Shown piece after piece: positions 1 to 5,630 of a DNA stretch of 5,630 bases. The DNA is from an uncultured Clostridia bacterium (GTDB lineage: Bacteria > Bacillota > Clostridia > Oscillospirales > CAG-272). The notes under the pieces are model-generated. The model worked only from the letters and a program-made list of their open reading frames with translations, was not told the DNA's origin and searched no databases. The stretch lies in assembly GCA_937895775.1 (NCBI GenBank), contig CALBLD010000134.1:1-5630 (forward strand), in the 5' to 3' direction. A program made the translations under genes and the position numbers. How positions within the stretch are numbered: the stretch's first letter is position 1; each line of letters opens with the position of its first letter.

Positions 1-522
1 AAGGATGAAATCAAGAAGCTGATTTCGGATTACAACGACTCGGTAGCCGAAAAGGACAAGATCACTTACACCGACTATGTCGCCATTCTGATGTCGTCGG
101 TTTCCACTATCATAAACTTTGTCTCGTATGCGCTCATCGCCTTCGTATCGATATCGCTTGTGGTATCGTCTATCATGATCGGCATAATTACCTATATATC
201 GGTGCTTGAACGCACCAAGGAAATAGGTATTCTGCGTGCTATCGGAGCTTCAAAGAGGGATATTTCCCGCGTTTTCAACGCAGAAACCTTCATAGTCGGA
301 CTCGCCGCAGGCATCATCGGAATAGGAATCAGCCTGTTTCTGTGCCTGCCGATAAACCTTATCATCAGTTCTTTGTCGGGCGTGAACAATATTGCGTCTC
401 TGCCGCTTGTCGGCTCGCTGATCCTGATCGCAATCAGCATTGCCCTTACGCTGATTGCAGGTCTTATCCCCGCAAAGATAGCGGCGCGCAAAGACCCGGT
501 AATTGCTCTCAGAAGCGAATAA
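1..522 (+). CDS. ABC transporter permease, FtsX/MacB type, C-terminal part (partial at 5' end)
   Basis: The reading frame is open from base 1 and ends at TAA 520-522, giving 173 residues of a protein that begins before the window; the ATG at 91 is internal. A polar stretch (residues 1-30) is followed by a membrane segment at about 34-68. Then comes a cytoplasmic loop at 70-88 with ERTKEIGILRAIGASKRDI, the hallmark of FtsX-like permeases, where it contacts the ATPase. Two more membrane segments follow at about 96-124 and 135-159, then a short basic tail ending KDPVIALRSE, also typical of the family. Known relatives move lipids, peptides or antibiotics, or transmit force to the outer surface; the substrate cannot be read here. 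The wording of the loop and tail resembles the long Clostridia proteins that fuse an N-terminal ATP-binding domain to this permease, so the missing part may carry the ATPase. That last point is inference. A terminator follows within 10 bases, so this is the last gene of its transcript. Confidence 0.9.
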   Translation, partial: KDEIKKLISDYNDSVAEKDKITYTDYVAILMSSVSTIINFVSYALIAFVSISLVVSSIMIGIITYISVLERTKEIGILRAIGASKRDISRVFNAETFIVGLAAGIIGIGISLFLCLPINLIISSLSGVNNIASLPLVGSLILIAISIALTLIAGLIPAKIAARKDPVIALRSE

Positions 523-529
523 ATACAAT

Positions 530-569
530 AAAAATCTCCCGTCGACCGTTGGGTCTGCGGGAGATTTTT
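530..569. terminator. Bidirectional intrinsic terminator between the ABC permease and the glutaminase-like gene
   Basis: Bases 530-541 (AAAAATCTCCCG) are the exact reverse complement of 558-569 (CGGGAGATTTTT), forming a perfect 12-bp stem. Inside the 16-base loop, GACC at 544-547 can pair with GGTC at 552-555, extending the hairpin. The outer A-tract and T-tract give a run of five U on either strand. It lies 7 bases after the + strand stop (522) and 15 bases past the - strand stop (585), so it can end both converging transcripts. Confidence 0.85.
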
Positions 570-584
570 CAATTATTACGGATA

Positions 585-2531
585 TCAGAGTTTCATTTTG
601 CCTGTTGCTTCAAGAAGCTTGATGAACAGACCGCCCTGTACCGATCTGTGTCTGAAGCCTCTCTGATTTGCCGTAACCGTCCAGTACCAGTCGGTCATCG
701 GGCAACGCGACTCCGAGTAATTATATGCCTTCCAGAGCGGCTCGATCATTTCCTCGAAAGTCTCTCTGTCCTCGGCAAGAGTTGCGGTCCATACAAGCCA
801 GTCCGACTTTGTGTATGTCATACGGTTGTCAAGCGGCAGACCGTAAGGTCTGGTCTTTTCCTTGTAGGAAGCAAGCTCGGATGCGATGACAGCCTTATCC
901 ATCACATTTGTTCCGAACAGCTTATCCCATACAATGTTGTACTTCATCGAGAATGTACCCGGACGGTCGAATGCGAGACGGTAGGAGCCGTCGCCGTTTG
1001 CCGCGCGGACTACCCAGTCTGCGGAAAGCTCTTTTGCAAGTACAAGCTTCTCTTCGCACTTCGCTTCATCGCCCAACATTCTGTAAATCAGTCCGAGACC
1101 GATTATACCCGATATTGCCTTGAGCGAAAGGTTGGTATTGTGTGCAAGATGACCGGCAAAGTCGTCGGTGCAAAGCTGATTTGCGGGATCGGAACCGTAT
1201 TTCAGCAGATAGCCTGCCCACATTTCGAGAAGATCAAGATTTTCCTTTGCGTAGCTTGCATCGCCCGAAGCGATAGCGGCTGCCGCAAACATAACGATCA
1301 TGTTGCCGCACTCCTCAACCGGCATCTGCTTGTTGTAGGAGTTGTTGCCGTAAACCTGACCGTTGACGAACGGATAACGTCCGGCATCGTGAGGAGCAAA
1401 GTCGAATTTCAGCTTCTTCGACCACTCATCGGAACGCGAATATCTGATTATCGGACGCATCATGCCGAGTACCAGCTCCGGATTGTAGATAAGAAACATC
1501 GGAATCGACGGATAGGAAACGTCAACCGTTGCCGCACAGCCGTTTGAATGGCACTCCTTCGAAATGTAAAGGATATTGCCCTCCTTGTCAAGCACCAGCT
1601 TGTGAGCCGCGCATACCTGACGGTAAGCAAGCTCAAGCATCTCGGCATAGTGTGCTCCGCCCGCTTTTTCGGCATCGTCATAAAGCTTTGCCGAGAAGGC
1701 ATCGGCTTTTTCCTTAACCTCGGCGTAGTCGCCGAACGCCTTGACGATTTCATCTGTGATCTTTGCGCCGTCTTTGTTCCACCAGCTCTTAAGGTGATCG
1801 CCGAAATATACGATCGATTCTATATCATCATACGCAAAAGTAAAGAGTGCGCCGCACTTCGGGCATCCGATCTCCTTCTCTGCGGTAACGAATTTCATGA
1901 ATATGGAGCTTCCGTGGCGTTCTCCTTCACGGAATGCCATCGGAATCTCTTCGGCTCCGACCTTTCCGTCCTTGACAGAGAGATAGAAATATCCCCAGTC
2001 GATACGAATATCGTCGCCGTCGCGTCCGAGGACATTCTGTACCTTGTTTCCGATTCTTGCGGTTGAAATGCCGTCCTGCTCAATAAGCTGTGTTTCAACA
2101 CTTCCGAATCCGCGGAAATCAAGGCAGATTTCCGCGGATACCATTACCTTTACGCTGACCTTGTGGTCGTTTCCGTCAAGTGAGCTGTACCCGATCTTGA
2201 GATAGCTTACCGGACGCGTAAAATAATAATAATCGTCGGGAAGCAGAGGGGTTGTAAATGTTGCGGTCATCTCAATTCCGCCGGCTCTGAACTTATATTC
2301 TGTCGAAAGCGCGGTAACATTGATCGACACCTGCTCCATTTTGGGAAGCGGCTTGTTGTGAACACCCATGAAAATATAGTCGGTACCGTCTATGTTTGCG
2401 GTTCCGATCATCGTGTTCGGCTTACCTGTCCAATGCTCTGTGGTTGCGTCGGTGAGCCTGTCTGCAGGCGACCATACCGAAAAATAGGGGTCAACCGTTA
2501 TCAGCGGGACTGACGGGGGTCTTAACTTCAT
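585..2531 (-). CDS. Glutaminase-A-like protein (DUF4964/DUF5127/DUF4965/DUF1793 architecture)
   Basis: A 648-residue protein, complete, ending in TGA. It matches the fungal GtaA glutaminase / bacterial DUF4965 family along its whole length. The N-terminal block at 4-55 has RPPSVPLITVDPYFSVWSP and HWTGKP. A beta-rich region follows at about 65-290. Next is the signature KFDFAPHDAGRYPFVNGQVYG (376-395, with small gaps in identity expected) and MPVEECGNMIV (403-413). The helical C-terminal part has TDDFAGHLAHNTNLSLKAI (455-473), YNIVWDKLFG (531-540) and YGLPLDNRMTYTKSDWLVW (563-581). Fungal members hydrolyse glutamine to glutamate and ammonia; the C-terminal half is related to six-hairpin (alpha/alpha-barrel) glycosidase-like folds, so a carbohydrate substrate cannot be excluded. 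No signal peptide is visible: the protein starts directly with the conserved RPP block, so it is predicted to be cytosolic. A CPKC pair sits at 223-226. The start is fixed by a good ribosome binding site and by conservation beginning at residue 4. The gene has its own promoter and appears monocistronic. The family call is firm; the reaction is not. Confidence 0.88.
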   Translation of the reverse strand: MKLRPPSVPLITVDPYFSVWSPADRLTDATTEHWTGKPNTMIGTANIDGTDYIFMGVHNKPLPKMEQVSINVTALSTEYKFRAGGIEMTATFTTPLLPDDYYYFTRPVSYLKIGYSSLDGNDHKVSVKVMVSAEICLDFRGFGSVETQLIEQDGISTARIGNKVQNVLGRDGDDIRIDWGYFYLSVKDGKVGAEEIPMAFREGERHGSSIFMKFVTAEKEIGCPKCGALFTFAYDDIESIVYFGDHLKSWWNKDGAKITDEIVKAFGDYAEVKEKADAFSAKLYDDAEKAGGAHYAEMLELAYRQVCAAHKLVLDKEGNILYISKECHSNGCAATVDVSYPSIPMFLIYNPELVLGMMRPIIRYSRSDEWSKKLKFDFAPHDAGRYPFVNGQVYGNNSYNKQMPVEECGNMIVMFAAAAIASGDASYAKENLDLLEMWAGYLLKYGSDPANQLCTDDFAGHLAHNTNLSLKAISGIIGLGLIYRMLGDEAKCEEKLVLAKELSADWVVRAANGDGSYRLAFDRPGTFSMKYNIVWDKLFGTNVMDKAVIASELASYKEKTRPYGLPLDNRMTYTKSDWLVWTATLAEDRETFEEMIEPLWKAYNYSESRCPMTDWYWTVTANQRGFRHRSVQGGLFIKLLEATGKMKL

Positions 2532-2540
2532 AATTGTAAA

Positions 2541-2547
2541 TCCTTTC
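2541..2547 (-). promoter_or_regulatory. Ribosome binding site of the glutaminase-like gene
   Basis: On the - strand this reads GAAAGGA, with AGGA ending 9 bases before the ATG at 2531. It supports that ATG as the start and leaves no room for an upstream secretion signal, since the promoter lies only about 40 bases further up. Confidence 0.75.
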
Positions 2548-2572
2548 AGAAAAAACGAATATTTCTTTGTTC

Positions 2573-2602
2573 ATTTTATCATAAACCGAACCGCATTGTC
2601 AA
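2573..2602 (-). promoter_or_regulatory. Sigma-A type promoter of the glutaminase-like gene, extended -10
   Basis: On the - strand there is a perfect -35 box TTGACA (2597-2602), an 18-base spacer, and a -10 box TAAAAT (2573-2578) preceded by TGA, which makes an extended -10. Transcription would begin near 2566, leaving a leader of about 35 bases. The spacer contains a tandem CGGTT repeat (bases 2584-2593 on the + strand read AACCG twice). Confidence 0.8.
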
Positions 2603-2610
2603 GCACTTTT

Positions 2611-2651
2611 CAAAAATACCTTTCCTTTGAAAAATAAAATAAATATTTTTC
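2611..2651. repeat. AAAAATA repeats between the two divergent promoters
   Basis: AAAAATA occurs at 2612-2618 and 2630-2636, 18 bases apart in the same direction. GAAAAATA at 2629-2636 also has its exact reverse complement TATTTTTC at 2644-2651, a dyad with 8-bp arms and a 7-base centre. The block fills the space between the two -35 boxes. It could be a UP-element-like region, a regulator site, or chance in AT-rich DNA. Confidence 0.4.
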
Positions 2652-2660
2652 GGTCATTAC

Positions 2661-2689
2661 TTGACAAAATACCGCTTAAGTGTTAATAT
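2661..2689 (+). promoter_or_regulatory. Sigma-A type promoter of the cation:proton antiporter gene, extended -10
   Basis: A perfect -35 box TTGACA (2661-2666), a 17-base spacer and a -10 box TAATAT (2684-2689) preceded by TGT, which gives an extended -10. The start of transcription should be near 2696, about 32 bases ahead of the ATG. The -35 box faces the - strand promoter's -35 box across 58 bases. Confidence 0.85.
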
Positions 2690-2692
2690 ATC

Positions 2693-2704
2693 TGTTTGTA
2701 AACA
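2693..2704. promoter_or_regulatory. Possible operator dyad at the antiporter transcription start
   Basis: TGTTT-GT-AAACA is an inverted repeat with 5-base arms and a 2-base centre. It sits over the predicted start of transcription of the antiporter gene, a usual place for a repressor site. The arms are short and AT-rich, so chance is a fair alternative, and no regulator gene is present in the window. Confidence 0.3.
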
Positions 2705-2715
2705 CACAAATCCGG

Positions 2716-2720
2716 AAGGA
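2716..2720 (+). promoter_or_regulatory. Ribosome binding site that decides the antiporter start
   Basis: AAGGA lies 7 bases before the ATG at 2728. The frame could be extended back to a GTG at 2680, but that codon overlaps the promoter -10 region and precedes the predicted transcription start, so ATG 2728 is the real start. Confidence 0.85.
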
Positions 2721-2727
2721 AACTGTT

Positions 2728-4020
2728 ATGGACATATTGTTAAGCATTTCGATCGCACTTTTTGCCGGTCTTATGATGACGCGCGTCATCAAGCCGTTCG
2801 GACTTCCCGCAGTTACCGGTTATCTCGTAGCCGGTATACTTATCGGTCCGTACTGCCTCGGTCAGCTCGGAAATCTTCTCGGAATAACCGGGCTCGGCTT
2901 TACTTCGATGGAATACGTCGAACGCTTCGGAGTCATCTCGGACGTTGCGCTCGGCTTCATCGCTTTTTCGATAGGTAATGAATTCCGACTTTCTTCGCTG
3001 AAGAAAACCGGACGTCAGGCAACAATAATCGGTATAATTCAGGCACTTGTTGCAACGATCTTCGTTGACATCGCGCTTTGTATTCTGAGTCTCATTCTCG
3101 GCGAAGAAATATTCCCGATGAGTGCGGCAATAACGCTCGGTGCGATTGCGGCGGCAACCGCACCCGCCGCCACACTCATGGTCGTCCGCCAGTACAAGGC
3201 AAAGGGGCCGCTGACCGACCTTCTGCTCCCGATAGTCGCACTCGATGACGCAGTCGGACTCGTGATTTTTGCGGTATCCTTCGGCATTTCCAAAGCCATG
3301 GTAAGCGGAAAAGTCGATATAGTTTCGATCATTGTCAACCCGATCGTCGAGATTGTCCTATCGATAGTACTCGGAATCGTGATGGGCATCGCCTTCTCCG
3401 AAACAGAGAAATTCTTCCACTCACGTTCGAAACGACTGTCCGTCTCGGTTACATACGTAATACTGACGGTCGCTATCACTATGATAAAATTCAATATCGG
3501 TCCGGTGACCGTCGGAACCTCGCCGCTGCTCACATGCATGATGCTCGGAACCGTTTTCTGCAACATCTGCGAATCTTCCGAAGAACTTATGGAACGTGTT
3601 GACCGCTGGACAACCCCGCTTTTCGCACTCTTCTTTGTAATCAGCGGAGCCGAACTTGAGCTGTCGGTATTCCGTTCGGCGGCGATTGTCGGTGTGGGCA
3701 TTGTGTTCGTGCTTGTCCGCTCGCTCGGAAAGATCGTCGGAGCCGCAACAAGCGCAAAGGCTACCGGATGCAATCATACGATCGTAAAATACCTCGGTAT
3801 TACGCTTCTCCCGCAGGCGGGTGTTGCGCTCGGGATGACAGTGAGCGCAATGCAGCTCGGCGAATTTGAGGGCGGACTGATCCGCAACATCGTATTGTTT
3901 GCGGTACTGATTTATGAGCTTGTCGGACCGCTGCTTACCAAGATCGCGCTTACCAAGGCGGGTGAAATAATTCCCGAAGAGAGAAAATCCTCAAAGGTAC
4001 TGAACGCACCAAAACAGTAA
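2728..4020 (+). CDS. Cation:proton antiporter, CPA2 family (Kef/NapA-like membrane domain)
   Basis: A complete 430-residue integral membrane protein with roughly 11-13 hydrophobic segments and no soluble domain. Family marks in order: GYLVAGILIGP at 31-41; SDVALGFIAFSIGNEF at 71-86; AAATAPAATL at 141-150, matching the broken-helix region; ALDDAVGLVIFA at 171-182, with the ion-binding Asp pair D173-D174 typical of CPA2 antiporters; RSLGKIVGA at 331-339, carrying the conserved basic residues R331 and K335; and LPQAGVALGM at 361-370. By family knowledge it exchanges Na+ or K+ for H+ across the cytoplasmic membrane, serving pH and ion balance. The ion cannot be told from sequence. A DD pair is the pattern usually linked to electrogenic exchange. 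The C-terminal tail of about 20 residues (AGEIIPEERKSSKV...) is polar and carries no RCK/TrkA domain, unlike KefB/KefC, so nucleotide or glutathione control through that domain is not expected. The gene has its own promoter and terminator and no partner gene. Confidence 0.92.
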   Translation: MDILLSISIALFAGLMMTRVIKPFGLPAVTGYLVAGILIGPYCLGQLGNLLGITGLGFTSMEYVERFGVISDVALGFIAFSIGNEFRLSSLKKTGRQATIIGIIQALVATIFVDIALCILSLILGEEIFPMSAAITLGAIAAATAPAATLMVVRQYKAKGPLTDLLLPIVALDDAVGLVIFAVSFGISKAMVSGKVDIVSIIVNPIVEIVLSIVLGIVMGIAFSETEKFFHSRSKRLSVSVTYVILTVAITMIKFNIGPVTVGTSPLLTCMMLGTVFCNICESSEELMERVDRWTTPLFALFFVISGAELELSVFRSAAIVGVGIVFVLVRSLGKIVGAATSAKATGCNHTIVKYLGITLLPQAGVALGMTVSAMQLGEFEGGLIRNIVLFAVLIYELVGPLLTKIALTKAGEIIPEERKSSKVLNAPKQ

Positions 4021-4029
4021 AACAAAGAA

Positions 4030-4066
4030 TCGCCGCGAAGCCAAATGGCTTCGCGGCGACCTTTTT
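4030..4066. terminator. Terminator hairpin shared by the antiporter and flotillin genes
   Basis: Bases 4030-4042 pair perfectly with 4047-4059: a 13-bp GC-rich stem (TCGCCGCGAAGCC) closed by the four-base loop AAAT. On the + strand it is followed by CTTTTTG, a U-tract suited to ending the antiporter transcript 9 bases after its stop. On the - strand the hairpin lies 21 bases past the flotillin stop and is followed by ATTCTTTGTTTT, a poorer but T-rich run, so it probably serves both genes. Confidence 0.88.
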
Positions 4067-4080
4067 GTAGCCGTATGTTT

Positions 4081-5520
4081 TCAGGCTTCTTCGGACGAAT
4101 CGGGGAGTTGTGCCCGATCCTTTTTCATATATGCCGATATAAGCTCGGCTATATCAAGTCCGGTTGCGCTCTTTACCGCATTGAATATCTGATCGGAGGA
4201 GTTCGTTACCTCTTTCATCAGCTTTGTCGTGTTGTCACTGCCGTACATCGTTATGCTGTCAACATTTGCAAGCGGTTCGGCAATATTGTGTGCCATTTCG
4301 GGAAGTACCGCAAGTACCATCTCAAGCACGGATGCTTCACCCATTTTCTTCTGAGCAAGTGCTTTCTTTTCGATCGCTTCAGCCTCTGCAAGACCTTTTG
4401 CACGTATACCTTCGGCTTCCTGCTCCATTGCAAACTTTTCGGCTTCGGCTTCGGCTTTCTTCGCAAGTGCCTTCTGCTCAGCCTCGTAACGCTGTGCTTC
4501 CGCATCCCTCTGACGGCGTACAAGATCGGCTTCAGCCTTCTTTTCAGCCTCGTATTTGAGTGCGTCGGCTTTCTTGCGGATCTCCGCATCCAGCTTCTTT
4601 TCCTGAAGGAGTATCTCCTTTTCGGCAAGTTCGGCTTCCTTCTGACGGCGTGCGATATCAGCATCCGCGGACGTAACTTCAATGGTCTTTCTCTGCTCCT
4701 GCTTCTGGATGTCATATGCCGCATCCGCTTCCGCACGCTTGGTATCCGCCTTGCGCTTCATGTCGGACTGCTGTATCGACAGTGCTGCATCCTGCTCGGC
4801 GATCGCTTTTTCGGTGTCAACCTTTACCGCGTTCGACTCCTGCTTTGCCTCCGCCTCGGCAATGGCAATATCACGCTGTGCGTTTGCCTTTGCGATGGCG
4901 GCTGTCTTTCTGATCTGCTCGACGTTATCGATACCCATATTTTCGATGGTTCCCGCATTGTCTTTGAAGTTCTGGATGTTGAAGTTTACGACCTCAATAC
5001 CCAGCTTTTCCATGTCGGGAACGACATTCTCGGTGATCTTCTTTGCAACGCCCTGACGGTCCTGAACCATTTCCTTGAGTCCGACCGAACCGACGATCTC
5101 ACGCATGTTGCCTTCAAGTACCTGCGTAACAAGACGTACAAGTTCATCCTGTCTCATTCCGAGCAGTGCTTCCGATGCTCTGCCGAGAAGTTCGGGGTTA
5201 GACGATATTTTAATGTTCGCAACACCGTCTACCATGACGTTGATAAACTCATTTGTCGGTACCGCCTCGGAGGTTTTTACATCGACCTGCATTACGCGCA
5301 GTGAAAGTTTATCCATTCTTTCAAAGAACGGAATTCTCCAACCCGCACGACCTATAAGTATGCGCTTTTTCTTGCGCAGACCCGATATTATGTAGGCGGT
5401 ATCCGGAGGGGCTTTGACATAACCGATAATCAGCAGAAGAGCGAGTACCGCCGCAGCAGCGACTATGATCGTCACTATCTGCTCTCTGCCGAGTACGGCT
5501 GCAAACATGAAATTTTTCAT
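4081..5520 (-). CDS. floT: Flotillin-like SPFH-domain membrane scaffold protein
   Basis: A complete 479-residue protein ending in TGA. An N-terminal membrane segment lies at about 15-34 (IVTIIVAAAAVLALLLIIGY). The SPFH/band 7 domain follows at about 36-200, with PPDTAYIISG, GRAGWRIPFFERMDKLSL and the stretch IEVVNFNIQNFKDN at 175-188, all closely flotillin-like. A long coiled coil runs from about 205 to 395, rich in Ala-Glu and Lys. It includes AEAEAE at 356-361. A C-terminal domain (about 396-479) ends in an acidic tail. Bacterial flotillins such as FloT of Bacillus subtilis (about 510 residues) oligomerise at the inner face of the membrane and organise functional membrane microdomains; this protein is slightly shorter. 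The start at 5520 is set by a ribosome binding site 9 bases upstream; the Met at residue 5 would be too far from it. Many relatives lie next to an NfeD-type gene (yuaF in B. subtilis); here a promoter directly precedes the gene and a terminator follows, so no such partner shares the transcript. The family call is strong; the symbol is by analogy. Confidence 0.93.
   Translation of the reverse strand: MKNFMFAAVLGREQIVTIIVAAAAVLALLLIIGYVKAPPDTAYIISGLRKKKRILIGRAGWRIPFFERMDKLSLRVMQVDVKTSEAVPTNEFINVMVDGVANIKISSNPELLGRASEALLGMRQDELVRLVTQVLEGNMREIVGSVGLKEMVQDRQGVAKKITENVVPDMEKLGIEVVNFNIQNFKDNAGTIENMGIDNVEQIRKTAAIAKANAQRDIAIAEAEAKQESNAVKVDTEKAIAEQDAALSIQQSDMKRKADTKRAEADAAYDIQKQEQRKTIEVTSADADIARRQKEAELAEKEILLQEKKLDAEIRKKADALKYEAEKKAEADLVRRQRDAEAQRYEAEQKALAKKAEAEAEKFAMEQEAEGIRAKGLAEAEAIEKKALAQKKMGEASVLEMVLAVLPEMAHNIAEPLANVDSITMYGSDNTTKLMKEVTNSSDQIFNAVKSATGLDIAELISAYMKKDRAQLPDSSEEA
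4438..4455. repeat. Three tandem TTCGGC hexamers inside the flotillin gene
   Basis: TTCGGC is repeated exactly three times. Read on the coding (-) strand it is GCCGAA x3, encoding AEAEAE at residues 356-361 of the coiled coil. Gain or loss of a unit would add or remove two residues without shifting the frame. Confidence 0.8.
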
Positions 5521-5527
5521 TTGCTTT

Positions 5528-5536
5528 TTTCCTTTC
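5528..5536 (-). promoter_or_regulatory. Ribosome binding site of the flotillin gene
   Basis: On the - strand this reads GAAAGGAAA; AGGA (5530-5533) ends 9 bases before the ATG at 5520. It favours Met1 over the in-frame Met5, which would be 21 bases away. Confidence 0.75.
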
Positions 5537-5573
5537 GTTTTTTCGGGAAATGTTTCTTCCCTTTACGGTTACC

Positions 5574-5601
5574 ATTATACACGATATTTTTTACTTGTCA
5601 A
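5574..5601 (-). promoter_or_regulatory. Consensus sigma-A promoter of the flotillin gene
   Basis: On the - strand the -35 box is TTGACA (5596-5601) and the -10 box is TATAAT (5574-5579), both perfect, with a 16-base spacer (one short of the optimum). Transcription should start near 5567, giving a leader of about 47 bases. The leader contains a weak hairpin (GGGAA 5557-5561 pairing with 5545-5549, 7-base loop). The start region overlaps a short palindrome, GGTAACC (5567-5573). Such a promoter suggests strong, housekeeping-level expression. Confidence 0.85.
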
Positions 5602-5630
5602 TAGGTTTTGTGATTATTTTATAAAATCTT

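Noticed and set aside
342..1547. Long + strand open frame of 401 codons
   Set aside because: It overlaps the permease end, crosses the terminator hairpin and runs antisense through the glutaminase-like gene. The translation is Cys/Arg/His-rich with no family resemblance, and there is no ribosome binding site to support it.
2680..2727. N-terminal extension of the antiporter from GTG at 2680
   Set aside because: The GTG overlaps the extended -10 element and lies before the predicted transcription start. The extension lacks a ribosome binding site, whereas ATG 2728 has one at ideal distance.
3039..3773. - strand open frame of 244 codons opposite the antiporter
   Set aside because: A Ser/Thr/Ile/Pro-rich mirror of the membrane protein's codons, with no recognisable motif and no promoter or ribosome binding site.
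4321..4920. Dense repeats of GGCTTC/TTCGGC-like words suggesting a repeat array
   Set aside because: They are explained by Ala-Glu and Glu-Ala codons in the flotillin coiled coil. Unit spacing is irregular and there are no spacers as in a CRISPR array.
4045..5304. Long + strand open frame of 419 codons opposite the flotillin gene
   Set aside because: It starts inside the terminator hairpin. It is open only because the Ala/Glu/Lys-rich coiled coil uses codons whose complements rarely form stops. The product is a low-complexity Leu/Phe/Cys/Arg string.
5545..5561. Small hairpin in the flotillin leader as a possible riboswitch or thermosensor
   Set aside because: The stem is only 5 bp with a 7-base loop and does not enclose the ribosome binding site. 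The leader, about 47 bases, is too short for known riboswitch classes.
5616..5627. Palindrome ATTTTATAAAAT near the window end
   Set aside because: It is a perfect 12-base palindrome but made only of A and T in AT-rich DNA upstream of the flotillin promoter. With no second copy or neighbouring context, chance is the simplest explanation.

Overview
The window looks like ordinary chromosomal DNA from a low-to-mid GC Gram-positive bacterium, most likely a gut-type member of the Clostridia (Ruminococcaceae/Oscillospiraceae-like). The evidence is sigma-A style promoters with perfect TTGACA boxes, strong AGGA-type ribosome binding sites about 7-9 nt before ATG, and intrinsic terminators with U-tracts. 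The protein set also fits: an ATPase-linked FtsX-type permease, a Firmicutes-style flotillin and a glutaminase-A-like enzyme. TGA is used as a stop twice, so the code is standard. The lineage is an inference from style, not from a marker gene.

Layout: (1) bases 1-522, + strand, the C-terminal end of an ABC transporter permease of the MacB/FtsX type, cut by the window edge. (2) Bases 530-569, a hairpin that can act as a terminator in both directions. (3) Bases 585-2531, - strand, a 648-residue glutaminase-A-like protein (DUF4964/DUF5127/DUF4965/DUF1793 architecture). (4) Bases 2532-2727, a divergent promoter region with one near-consensus promoter on each strand, both with extended -10 elements, and AT-rich repeats between them. 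(5) Bases 2728-4020, + strand, a 430-residue CPA2-family cation:proton antiporter. (6) Bases 4030-4066, a second terminator hairpin shared by two converging genes. (7) Bases 4081-5520, - strand, a 479-residue flotillin (SPFH protein). (8) Bases 5521-5630, its promoter and leader. No intergenic stretch exceeds about 200 bases.

Each of the three complete genes has its own promoter and its own terminator side, so each looks monocistronic. The genes alternate in direction (+, -, +, -), and each converging pair shares one hairpin. Three of the four products are membrane proteins (permease, antiporter, flotillin) and one appears cytosolic. Nothing in the sequence ties them into one pathway. I see no mobile element, CRISPR array, tRNA, rRNA or recognisable riboswitch, and no convincing evidence of a new multi-gene system. 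The items most worth a second look are the unsecreted glutaminase-A-like enzyme with its CPKC motif, the organised divergent promoter region, and the flotillin transcribed without an NfeD-type partner.
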